Assembly: GCA_049487715.1 (NCBI GenBank)
Contig: CP150576.1
Coordinates: 310,001 to 374,000, forward strand
DNA length: 64,000 nt
Reading direction: 5' to 3'
Origin: Pycnococcus provasolii
Taxonomy: Eukaryota > Chlorophyta > Pseudoscourfieldiophyceae > Pseudoscourfieldiales
Positions 50,315 through 59,237 of this stretch are shown here, one piece after another. How positions within the stretch are numbered: position 1 is the stretch's first letter; each line of letters begins with the position of its first letter. The notes under the pieces are model-generated. The model was not told the DNA's origin. It ran no database searches and was given only the letters and a program-made list of their open reading frames with translations. Position numbers and translations under genes: made by a program.

Positions 50315-51886
50315 ATGCCCATGATGTCCGCCTTCTTCAACGCACCTCATAGGTGTGTCTCCTCCTCCTCCTCATCTTCTTCTTCTCGCCATGGTCTTGG
50401 CAGGGTACTTGGTGGTCGCAGGGGTGGTCGCAGGGGTGGTGTGCCTTTGAGGCGTGTGCGAAAATCGTCCATCCCGGGCGCTTCTTCGTCGTCAACGCGG
50501 ATCGCACCTCCGTCACCTCCTCCTTCGTCATCCTCCTCGTCTTCGTCATCCTCGTCGTCTTCGTCTGGAGTGGTTGTTCATAGTTTTGGTGCGCGTCGCT
50601 CCCTCTCAAACGATGGATCTATATTGTTCGAGTTTGGTAAGTCACAAGCTTTGGAGGAGGAGGATAGTTTACCTTTGGTAGAAGAAGCTCAGGAGGGGGA
50701 GGCGACTATTTCCGTCAATACCCAGGCACAAGCAGCACAAGTCTTGCCGCTGCCGCCCATAGAGAAGGAGGAACCACAAGCACCTGAGAAGCCACAGGAT
50801 GCAGCTGACAGCAAAGAAGAAGAAGATGCTGATGACGACGCCGTCGCAGAGCAGAAGGAAGTGCCAACACCAGATTCCACCACCACCACCACCACCACCA
50901 CCACCACCACCACCACCACGCAGTCGCTTCTTCTCCTCGACATCCTAAGTGCTCGCCAAACGACCGTCTCCGCGTTCGAGCGTGTGGACGATGTCGTCAT
51001 GGGCGGCGTCTCTTCCAGCAAACTGATTGCAAGTAAGGACATGCCCAAGCTCGTTTGGACAGGACAGGTTCGTGTTGATGGCGGGGGATTCACGGGTGTT
51101 CGCACGCGCAGATTCAACAGCCCACTTGATCTCAGCAGCTACGATGGACTCGTGTTTGACACGAACCTAGAGTCAGACGACGAGCCAGAGCGAAGGACGT
51201 GGAAGGTGACAGTTCGAACGCAAGATAGCCGAGGTGAGATGGTTTACCAGGCGCCGTTCATGCCTAACACGCCTACGGAAATTCCGTGGAGCGCTTTCCG
51301 CCTCGTGCGAGGTCCCGTCGCCGTACCTAACGTCCCGCCGCTCGGCGACGAGCCAGAGAAGCTCAAAGAAATCTACGGCGTGGGAATCATCATGTCACGA
51401 TTCGGCGCGGCAGGACCAATGGAGAACTTCAGGGACGGCTACTTTCGTCTTGCAATCAACGACGTCGGCTGCTACTCCAACGACAGCTCCTCGACGCCTC
51501 CGCCGCCGACCGCTTTCATCTCCGACCTTGCGTCTGCCGAGGATTCAACCAACAGAGGCAATCGCACCTTCGTCGGTGTGCTGCTTGCGCCTCTGCTGAA
51601 GGTTCTCTTCAACGAGAAGCGAAGAAGGAGGGCGCAGGCACGTCGCCTGCTGAAGCGTCGGTACGGCATGTCGGAACTCAAGGCACGCTTCGTCTTTGGG
51701 CACAAGCTCAAGACGAATCGTTTGGGTGCGCCGAGTGCAGTGACGCAAGGCGTGGCGGAATTAGCTGCCGACCTGCTCGCGATCCTAGTGGCTATTCCCG
51801 TTCGCCTGCTCTTTAAGACGCAGGGCGTGGTGTTTCGCGTGATTCGCAAACTCCGAGGCGAGAAGCCGCTCCCGAAAATGGCCTAA
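50315..51886 (+). CDS. CIA30-domain protein, organelle-targeted
   Basis: 523 residues from the Met at 50315. The N-terminus (1-100) is Ser/Arg-rich and acid-poor like a transit peptide. An acidic linker and poly-Thr run precede a CIA30 (NDUFAF1-type) fold at about 220-388: FERVDDVVMGGVSSSKL, WTGQVRVDGGGFTGVRTRRF and YQAPFMPNTPTEIPWSAF. The C-terminal ~125 residues are basic with a hydrophobic stretch near the end. CIA30 proteins assist respiratory complex I assembly; green plastids also contain CIA30-type proteins. Which organelle applies here cannot be told. Confidence 0.82.
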   Translation: MPMMSAFFNAPHRCVSSSSSSSSSRHGLGRVLGGRRGGRRGGVPLRRVRKSSIPGASSSSTRIAPPSPPPSSSSSSSSSSSSSSGVVVHSFGARRSLSNDGSILFEFGKSQALEEEDSLPLVEEAQEGEATISVNTQAQAAQVLPLPPIEKEEPQAPEKPQDAADSKEEEDADDDAVAEQKEVPTPDSTTTTTTTTTTTTTTQSLLLLDILSARQTTVSAFERVDDVVMGGVSSSKLIASKDMPKLVWTGQVRVDGGGFTGVRTRRFNSPLDLSSYDGLVFDTNLESDDEPERRTWKVTVRTQDSRGEMVYQAPFMPNTPTEIPWSAFRLVRGPVAVPNVPPLGDEPEKLKEIYGVGIIMSRFGAAGPMENFRDGYFRLAINDVGCYSNDSSSTPPPPTAFISDLASAEDSTNRGNRTFVGVLLAPLLKVLFNEKRRRRAQARRLLKRRYGMSELKARFVFGHKLKTNRLGAPSAVTQGVAELAADLLAILVAIPVRLLFKTQGVVFRVIRKLRGEKPLPKMA

Positions 51887-52035
51887 GCGAATAACAACCT
51901 TCTTTTTGATGACAGTATTTTTTGTGTATTGATTGCTGCAATCGTTTCGCGCTTTTTGTTGATTTTAACATTTTTTATTCTTTTTTATTTTCTTTTTTAA
52001 TAATATAATTTCCCGCAGCGGCTTAGTGCTTCCCC

Positions 52036-53309
52036 TCACGACTCTCCCTCTCCTTCGCAACCACTCGCGTTTTGGAAGTTCAACTTGCATCCAAACCTCG
52101 CGGCGACATGCTGCACCGCATTCTGTACGCGCAAGCCGCCATGTTTGGCCAAGTGCGCGATTGCGCTTTCAGCGTGCGTGTGACGTATCGTCGGATTGGC
52201 TGCCAAGCGCAAGACCAGCAAGTCAAGCACACCAATGTCGACGAGAATCTGGCGCATGTCAGGGCACTTCGCTAGCGCATCCGTCGCTGCCATCGCGTCG
52301 CCATCGCCGACACGAAGGCCTGAGATGACTGGTGCGAGCGCAAGGATCACCGCGTCACGTCGCGCCTTCGTGCGTTCAGTAGACAGCAGACGGCTCGCGT
52401 CGTATCCTCGCGAACGACGACGCGATGTCTGTCGTCGCGTGCACGTGATCGTCGCCGTGCTCTTCTTTCTTTGCCATCCCCTGCAAGAAATGTGATGGAA
52501 AAAGCAGCCTTGGCTCTTTGCATTGGCACGTCTTCTCCAGGGCTCACCCCCATGTCTGGATTAAGAAGTTGCTGAACAAGAGGTTCGAGCGCGCCGGCAG
52601 CCACAAGCCCACAACCGCGTCGCACGTGTCGTGGTCAGCACACGCGAGGTGCATAAAGATGTACGTCGCCCATAGCTTGCACCGGTTGTTTCCACACTTC
52701 GCGAGCTGGACGATCGCGTCGAGAACGTCGGCCGCCACGAGGCTAGCACACCGTTCGTTGCTGGCTGTTCACTCTAGACAAAACACGACAACGTCACGTC
52801 GCCTCGTCTAAATACGCAGTGCCACCGCTTTTCCGTGTCCCGTGTAAAGAAGGACAAAGCCTGCCCCGCTCCGACGTGAAACACGTCGAAGCGAGACAAG
52901 CTCGCCTCGTAAACCACCACGCAAATATCCCCCGCGTGGCAAGCAATCGCTTGCTTTGAGTTTGCCGACGCGTGGGATTTGGATTGCGTTCTGTAGTGGT
53001 CGAAGTGCCCGTTCGATGCAACGCCGTAGCCAAGGGCCAAGCGCGAAATGCAACGCGTCTGTGCAGAGGAGCAAGCATGCCTTTCGCGTGAGAGGCGCGC
53101 CCGCTTCTCGGCACTGCCTGAGCTCGCGCGCGACAGCGCCCGCGACAGAAAACCAACCGTACTGTTCTGCTTTGCTGGCGCAACCGTGAGCCCTGTACAC
53201 GGTGCGCTCGAAAAAATCGTCGAACGTCATGGGCGTGTCCATTGTACAACTCGTACTCTTCGGCGTCGGGCGTCGCGCTCGAGCTCCTTGAGAAGTTCAC
53301 TCTAGACAA
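52036..53309 (-). pseudogene. Decayed gene with ARM-like repeats (several frameshifts)
   Basis: Protein-like sequence on the minus strand passes through several frames. 53242 to ~53040 (MTFDDFFERTVYRAHG...) continues in a second frame to 52774. After a stop in the 39-bp repeat at 52766-52804, ARM-like helices resume (AADVLDAIVQLAKCGNN), shift at ~52610 (CGLVAAGALEPLVQQLL) and again at ~52365 (AVILALAPVISGLRV, VLDLLVLRLAANPT), ending at 52036. Orientation fits the strand alternation (convergent with CIA30, divergent from NudC), so a real gene probably stood here. Assembly errors are an alternative to decay. Confidence 0.6.
52766..52804 (-). repeat. 39-bp direct repeat, fragment of the dispersed element
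   Basis: GTTCACTCTAGACAAAACAC, continuing to 52804, is identical to 53294-53332. It interrupts the decayed ARM-like gene. Confidence 0.9.
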
Positions 53310-53520
53310 AACACGACAACGTCACGTCGCCTCCTGTACACCTCCTCCCCTCCCTCCTCCCCCCACCCCTCCCCCTTTGATGGCGCCATGAACGGCATTG
53401 TGTGTTCGCGCGCGCTCATGTGATGTTAAGGTTTTTCGTGCGCGACCGGGATCCCCAGCTCCCCTCCCACATTTTAATATAACCACCTCCTACAGAAAAG
53501 GATCTGCGACGGATCCCCTA
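53294..53520 (-). repeat. Dispersed repeat, copy B (inverted relative to 15853-16116)
   Basis: The reverse complement matches 15853-16116 from TAGGGGATCC to the TGACGTTGTCGTGTTTT end. It lacks the ~70-bp insertion of copy A. It sits in the divergent interval upstream of NudC; nothing else is seen up to 53603. Confidence 0.8.
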
Positions 53521-53603
53521 CTTACTACGCCCCCCCCCCTTGGAATCACATCATTCATCCCGCGGGATCGATCATCCGCCTTTCTCCGGATCGAAATCGA
53601 TAA

Positions 53604-54710
53604 ATGGCGTCCTCCTCCTCGTCGTCGTCGTCGGTGGATGCGGTCCTCAGTGACTTACTTCAAAACGTGTTCAACAATAGCCCGAAGGAGTTCCTCATGG
53701 CGGTGATGCGTGTTCTCTCCACGCAGAATCCTTCCGGTTTCATGGACCAACCAGAGGAGTTTGCTGCTGGGGTTGTACTTCAAGCTTTGAAAGATCAAAG
53801 GGAAGCGTACTGGTCTCCTCCTTCTGCTTCTGCTCCCCCTTCTGCTCCTCCTTCTGGTGCCCTTACTTCTGCAGCTGCAGCTGTGGATGTCGATGAACTG
53901 GATCGTGAGTTGATGTTGTCCCAAATTTCCCAGCATAGCACATTCGATGACGAAACGCAGGAGGCAGAAAAGGAGAAGAAGCAGGAAAAGATGATGGCGT
54001 CGTCAGGAAACAATAAGAACGACAATACAGCGCCGATGGACGTTAACGGCACGTCGGCGTCTAAAGACCCAAGCCAAAACTCTGAAGAGTCTGAAGAAAA
54101 AGCAGACTCGGATAACGAAGATGACGACGACGACGACGACAAGCACCTCCAGCGTCCAAACGCAGGAAACGGAGGAACCGCGACGTGGGGAAGCTGGACG
54201 CAAACACTGCAGGATGTCGCGATGCGCGTATTCGTTCCTGATGGAACGAAAGGACGGGACATCAATGCGAACATCGCCAAAAAACACTTAACCGTCAAAG
54301 TACACGGCGAAGTTATCGTCGACGCGCCGCTATCCGACGTCGTCAAACTCGACGACTCGTTCTGGTCTGTGGGCGACGCGAGCGTGTACGACAAGGAGCT
54401 CGCTTCAAACGACGCCACGCCGACGAGTCGCGTCGTCGAGGTGCACCTCCAAAAAGGAGACGACATGCACTGGTGGGACTGCGTGATGGAAGGCGACCCG
54501 AAAATCTCCACCAAGAAGGTGGAACCGGAGAACAGCAAGCTGAGCGACCTGGACGGCGAGACGCGCACAACCGTGGAGAAGATGATGTTCGATCAACGGC
54601 AGAAGGCGCTCGGTCTGCCAACATCCGAGGAACAGCAGAAGCAGGATATGCTGAAAAAATTCATGGAGGCTCACCCGGAGATGGACTTCTCGCAGGCGAA
54701 ATTCACGTGA
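53604..54710 (+). CDS. NUDC: NudC-family co-chaperone
   Basis: 368 residues. An N-terminal helical region (about 10-70, LLQNVFNNSPKEFLMAVM) is followed by an acidic low-complexity linker and a CS/p23-like domain at about 193-290: TWGSWTQTL, IAKKHLTVKVHGEVIVDAPL, SFWSVGDA, KGDDMHWWDCVMEGDPKI. It ends with the NudC C-terminus (EKMMFDQRQKALGLPTSEEQ, MDFSQAKF). NudC proteins assist Hsp90-client folding, dynein/LIS1 function and cytokinesis. TGTAA lies 10 nt after the stop. Full length; the family call is secure. Confidence 0.95.
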   Translation: MASSSSSSSSVDAVLSDLLQNVFNNSPKEFLMAVMRVLSTQNPSGFMDQPEEFAAGVVLQALKDQREAYWSPPSASAPPSAPPSGALTSAAAAVDVDELDRELMLSQISQHSTFDDETQEAEKEKKQEKMMASSGNNKNDNTAPMDVNGTSASKDPSQNSEESEEKADSDNEDDDDDDDKHLQRPNAGNGGTATWGSWTQTLQDVAMRVFVPDGTKGRDINANIAKKHLTVKVHGEVIVDAPLSDVVKLDDSFWSVGDASVYDKELASNDATPTSRVVEVHLQKGDDMHWWDCVMEGDPKISTKKVEPENSKLSDLDGETRTTVEKMMFDQRQKALGLPTSEEQQKQDMLKKFMEAHPEMDFSQAKFT

Positions 54711-54856
54711 GTCAACGCACTGTAATACAAAAAAGAAGGAACGAACGAGATTTTGAAGACCAAAACTTGCTGTAGCTTCTTGTTTTGGTGTCAACAAGCT
54801 ATGATTACGTGGTGGCGCTTAAGAACTCATTTTGATGACCCGTTGTCTTACATGTT

Positions 54857-56188
54857 CTACAAGGGTGCTGCTGTCAACGCAGTGTAAAGTACATGACTGT
54901 TCCACATGGCATGAAGTGCAATCGGCGCAGCAATGCTGCGCGTGCTAACCATCGCAGTGCCGAGCACAAGGCCTAAAAATGCGAGGGGGAGTGTACGCGA
55001 TGGCGCGAAGTGCGCGCCGGCGAACGCTGCGGCGGATGCAAGCACGGCCCATGCTGGAGGCAGGTATTTGCATAGGCTAGGCAGGAGGATTCCTCGGAAC
55101 ACCATCTCCTCCCAGAGCGGGCAGCACAGACTGACGACGATAACATAAGCGGCGTTCGACGCAAGCCCTCCTGTCGCACTTAGAGTTTGCTCGAGCGGCG
55201 GGGCGGCGGACACCGTGTATGCTTTTTTCGACGACGACGACGACGACGTGGCGGTGTTCGTTGCCGACGACCCTTCCGCGGCCGACGCTTGATGGTGGTT
55301 GTGACGTGAGGAGGACGTCACCGGGATATGCGATCGTGCAGAAACCACCCATCGGTTGTAGTGAGAAAGTCTGTCGACGAGCGGAAAGCACAGACAACCT
55401 ACCGCGATGCCTGCTGCGAGCTTGCGCAAGCCTGAACCTCTTCGTGGGCGTGCCAAAAGTCTCATGGGGAACGAAGCCGCCGCCGTCTTTGCAGACGACG
55501 CACCGTTCACATCAGATGCGTTCATTTTTTGCGTGGCGGTCACAGGTGCGGCTGCCCACTTCCGCGTTGGCATCGTCGTCGGCATCTGGCTCGCGTTTTG
55601 TGACTTTGTCGCTTGATTATTATTTTCCTTTCCTCCCACGAAACCTCCTAGGCACGCTCTTGCGACGGCGAGCGTCACCGCGAACTCGAGCAGGTCCGTG
55701 CACAGTGCGTACAGCGCCTGTCCTCCGTATCCGAGCGTCGCTCTGTCGATGCCTACCATGCGCACGAGCGACGGCGCGGCGATGACTCCCACGAAGCAGA
55801 ACGCCGCCATCCACCACGCCATGAATCTGACGACATCCGCCCACGTCCACGGCACGTCCCAGAGGTTGTTGGTGGTGACGAACCAGCTTCTGAACCACTC
55901 GTTGATTTGCATGCGTCCCCAGCGCACGTGTTTTCCGACTCCTCCACGAGCTCGTCGCGAGACAATACGTGCATCATTGCCACTTTCAGAACGCCCACGC
56001 CCACGCACACGCACACGCACACGCAAGGTCCGCGAGGTCGACGACGGCGGGAACGCCTGTGAAGTCCTAAAGCACGACACGTGCGGGTATGAACGGCACT
56101 TCCCCCTCTCCTGCGTTGTTCCCGCTGCAGTACGACTGTAAAATCTTCTCGACGTCGTCATCTTTGGCATGTGAGAGGGCGCCGGCAT
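54857..56188 (-). CDS. CPBP (CAAX-type) membrane protease, probably plastid
   Basis: The ORF runs to 56335, but its first 13 residues (MTNRVRVRVRVRV) are translated telomere-like repeats, so the Met at 56188 (443 residues) is preferred. The C-terminal third holds the CPBP/Rce1-like motifs: EEMVFRGILLPSL (motif 1), FAGAHFAPSRTLPLAFLGLVLG (His, motif 2) and ALHAMWNSH (motif 3), within several TM helices. The N-terminus is Arg/Ser-rich, consistent with a transit peptide. Plant CPBP proteins occur in plastid membranes; the substrate is unknown. It converges on NudC with 146 bp between stops. Confidence 0.88.
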   Translation of the reverse strand: MPAPSHMPKMTTSRRFYSRTAAGTTQERGKCRSYPHVSCFRTSQAFPPSSTSRTLRVRVRVRGRGRSESGNDARIVSRRARGGVGKHVRWGRMQINEWFRSWFVTTNNLWDVPWTWADVVRFMAWWMAAFCFVGVIAAPSLVRMVGIDRATLGYGGQALYALCTDLLEFAVTLAVARACLGGFVGGKENNNQATKSQNASQMPTTMPTRKWAAAPVTATQKMNASDVNGASSAKTAAASFPMRLLARPRRGSGLRKLAAGIAVGCLCFPLVDRLSHYNRWVVSARSHIPVTSSSRHNHHQASAAEGSSATNTATSSSSSSKKAYTVSAAPPLEQTLSATGGLASNAAYVIVVSLCCPLWEEMVFRGILLPSLCKYLPPAWAVLASAAAFAGAHFAPSRTLPLAFLGLVLGTAMVSTRSIAAPIALHAMWNSHVLYTALTAAPL

Positions 56189-56297
56189 GTTTTGGCGTAT
56201 TCTGCGAATGCGGAGTTGCGGACGGAGAGGCGGAAATTGGAAAAAACAAAAAAAAACAAACAAAACAGGACAAAACGAAGCAACGCGTTCCTTGGGA

Positions 56298-56327
56298 ACC
56301 CTAACCCTAACCCTAACCCTAACCCTA
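56298..56327. repeat. Interstitial telomere-like repeats (CCCTAA)5
   Basis: Five perfect CCCTAA units in tandem, flanked by unique sequence and not at a chromosome end. Confidence 0.95.
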
Positions 56328-56421
56328 TTCGTCATTCGTGCATTATTGGTCGGCAGGTGGTTAAGTCGTTAGACTATGAAACATGGACCTATTTCGTACT
56401 TCTAGCTACGGTACCCTAGTA

Positions 56422-56494
56422 CGCCTTCCCCGCCTCGCCCCGTGCTCCCAGGGGATACACCTGTGGTGCGGTGAAACAGACTGACACACAATAG
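56422..56494 (+). repeat. Dispersed repeat pair member (with 17002-17070)
   Basis: Same orientation and roughly 80% match by eye: CTCCCAGGGGATACACCTGT, then GTGAAACAGACTGACACACA. Confidence 0.7.
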
Positions 56495-57318
56495 CCGGAA
56501 AGAAACTGAGAAAGAAGAAGCAGTCCCTCCCTCCCGTTCGTGGAATCCTTCCCGTTATCGGCCGACCTTCCCGAGGACACACGAAGAAAAGCACCAAACA
56601 GTAAAAAACTCCTAGCTAGGTGGGCACTGGGCAAGTGAGTTCTATGTAGTTTTCTATTTGGGGAGTGGGACATAGCGAAAACCAGCTCTAGCAGTCTAGC
56701 TAGAGAGTAGAGAGTAGAGAGCAGCCAGGCACCAGTTGGTGGAAGGACCCACACAGGCTCACTCCTCGGCCTGGCGCCCTACTGCCCAGCCAACCCAGCC
56801 AACCATCCCATCCAGTTTGCCTTGCATTTGTTTGTTTTGTTGCCAACAGCCAACAACCAACAAGGCCGGGCAAAACAGCCCAGCAAGGTGGCCGGCCGGG
56901 ACCCAGCCAGCCTCCTTCCCAGGCAGGCAGGATTCCCGGCACCGCTTCTTCAACCTCGTGTCCTCGAGACAACACACGCTGCAGCTGTTCTTTGAGGCTC
57001 GGAAAGCTGTGAATCCGCATCCGACGAGCAGCTCCTCCTGTCTCTCCGACGCCTTCACGCTCGCTCCTTGTGCTGTCCCGGACCTCACATTAGCATCACT
57101 GCATCAGGTGAATGGGAGGGAAGGGCACTGGGCAGTGCGCACAGTTCAGCTCAGTTCAGCTCAGTTCGTCGGGACACTCGCCGTGGGTTCCCGTGGGTTG
57201 TACCCGGTACAGGGTGCAGGTTTTGCAACCTCGGAGGGTTTCTCGCGAAAGGCCGGAGGTTGCACCTGAAAGCCGACTTCACTGCAGCTCAGCTCCCAGT
57301 TCTTGAAGGGTAGTAGCC

Positions 57319-59001
57319 ATGGCCGACGACGCACCTGAAGCAGCACCTGAAGCAGCACCTGAAGCAGCACCTGAGGAGGCCGCTCCAGATACCGAAGCAG
57401 CGCTTGAACCAGAGGCCGTTGTTGTTGTTGAACCAGAGACGGAGTCTAAGGGCACAGAGACGGCTGCTCTTCCGGCAGAGCAGCCTGAGCACGTCTCAGA
57501 GGCTTCGGCGTCGACGCAGGAAACGTCCGCGCAGGCGACGCAGGCGGACGAACCACCTGCACCGCCTATGCCTCCTGCAGAAGATGACGCACGACCGGCG
57601 TCGTCGGACGACGCCAAAGTCGTCTTTCGCGTCGAGCCAGAGGGATTCACACACCCGCGCTCGCTTCCCGTGAACACAACCGTCGAGCAGGCGCGCGCAA
57701 TCGTCAGCGGGGACCTCGGCATTGCGCTCCCAGCCATCGGACTGCGAACGTCGGGCTCGACCGTGGACGCGCCGGACAACGTCACGCTCGCAAGCCTAGG
57801 CGCCGTGGCGGGGCAGGCGTTCGAAGTGTCGCTCAACGTGCGCTCTTCTCAGGCGATGGCGAAGGACCACGCGGCGCTGCCAGCCATTGATGTTGAGGTG
57901 GTCGTGGACGGGCAGCCTCGCCTCGTGCAGGTGAGCATAGACCGCTCGAAAATCGTCCGCAAGCCGTTCCTTGGCGGATACAGGCACAAAAAGACGGAGG
58001 TGGTGTACAACCACGCCTCAACGCAGACGGAACGCAAGCCTCGCTACACCGAGGCGGACCGCAAGCTCAGCCGCGAGACACAAACGCACAAGCACGTGCA
58101 GCGCAGCCAGCAGAGCACGCGAGAGTTCGGCACGCAGATGGCAAGGCCCGACCTTCTACTCGCGGACGCGTTTGATCGAGAGGTCATTCCAGGCCCGTAC
58201 ATGACAGCCGAGGCACTCGACCGTCTGCGCGAGCAAAAGGCGATCATCATCCAGTGCCACGTGCGAGGCTGGTTCGCGCGCAGGCTGCGCGCCGACCTGC
58301 GAAAGGCGTACACCGAGCGCCTCGCTTACCTCGCGGAGCAGGAGGCGCGCATGGTGGAGCAGGCGGATGATCGGCGGCGCAGAGAGATTGACCGTCGCAT
58401 GCGGCCTCGGAAGGCTGAAGACTTTGAAATTCTCTACAACGAGCTCGAGGCTTGGCGGTTGCAGGAGGCGAAGACCATCAAGGAAGCGCACCTGCCGAAA
58501 GAGGACGAGGATGCCTCACTTCGGCAACTGCTGTTCAAGGAGACGAAGCTCCTTCAGACGATCGACAGGCTGAAGCAGGTGGCGGCGAAGGAAAACAGCG
58601 AGGCGCGCGTCCAGAAGAGCTTGTCATCCATGTCGGAGCCGAAGAAATGGGAGCTTGCAAATGGCACAACCGTTCACGTTCACACGCCATTCACCACCCG
58701 CGCTAAGGAGCTCATGCAACTGTACAACGGCTTGAAGTTGCCGCTGCTGACAACCGACGAGCGCTTGGATGTTCTGCTGCACGTCAAGTGGACGGTAAAG
58801 GAGTTCGACTGCAACCTCACGCGCGAAGTTGTGGAGCTCGTCGATCGCGAGGCGGACCTGCTGAACCGTGGCCGCAGCGTGGCAAGCCTCGAGGGGTTGC
58901 GAAAACGCCTGGCCAACCTTTTCTTGCAATTCGTGGAGACGCCGGAGTTCAACCCCGAAGCGACGCGTCAGATGATGGTACCAGGAGAGGCGAGTGTCTG
59001 A
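57319..59001 (+). CDS. IQUB: IQUB homologue (IQ motif and ubiquitin-like), axonemal
   Basis: 560 residues. A low-complexity N-terminus is followed by a ubiquitin-like domain (about 100-175), then the IQUB-specific linker: KPFLGGYRHKKTEVVYNHAS, with repeated Q-T tags (STQTER, ETQTHKH, FGTQMA). The IQ motif (about 305-325, IIIQCHVRGWFARRLRADL) binds calmodulin-like proteins. The C-terminal helical region (EILYNELEAWRLQE, DRLKQVA, ELMQLYNGLKL) is also typical. IQUB is a radial-spoke-associated flagellar protein in animals, so this gene implies a motile flagellum. Full length, single exon. Confidence 0.9.
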   Translation: MADDAPEAAPEAAPEAAPEEAAPDTEAALEPEAVVVVEPETESKGTETAALPAEQPEHVSEASASTQETSAQATQADEPPAPPMPPAEDDARPASSDDAKVVFRVEPEGFTHPRSLPVNTTVEQARAIVSGDLGIALPAIGLRTSGSTVDAPDNVTLASLGAVAGQAFEVSLNVRSSQAMAKDHAALPAIDVEVVVDGQPRLVQVSIDRSKIVRKPFLGGYRHKKTEVVYNHASTQTERKPRYTEADRKLSRETQTHKHVQRSQQSTREFGTQMARPDLLLADAFDREVIPGPYMTAEALDRLREQKAIIIQCHVRGWFARRLRADLRKAYTERLAYLAEQEARMVEQADDRRRREIDRRMRPRKAEDFEILYNELEAWRLQEAKTIKEAHLPKEDEDASLRQLLFKETKLLQTIDRLKQVAAKENSEARVQKSLSSMSEPKKWELANGTTVHVHTPFTTRAKELMQLYNGLKLPLLTTDERLDVLLHVKWTVKEFDCNLTREVVELVDREADLLNRGRSVASLEGLRKRLANLFLQFVETPEFNPEATRQMMVPGEASV

Positions 59002-59237
59002 TGTTACGAATTCAGGTTGAAATGAAAATGAATATTCACAAAAACCTCAACTCCAAGACAGCTCCTTTTCCCACAAATTGGACTCCTTTAGACACTCTCT
59101 AGGTAGTGTAGTAAGTTGGTGGCAATGGCGACGACAACAGCGACAACAAGCGCAAGTGGAGCTCTCACGCCGGGTGTGAATGGTGACGACCGTTGGACAA
59201 AAAAAGTAAAGTGCACTCCATTACTGAATGAGCCATC

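Larger units (their letters stand above)
56189..57318. other. Divergent interval, telomere-like and dispersed repeats
   Basis: 1.1 kb with no convincing gene. Includes CCCTAA repeats (56298-56327), the repeat shared with 17002-17070 (56422-56494), and CAGCCAACC-type runs (about 56785-56900). Confidence 0.6.
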
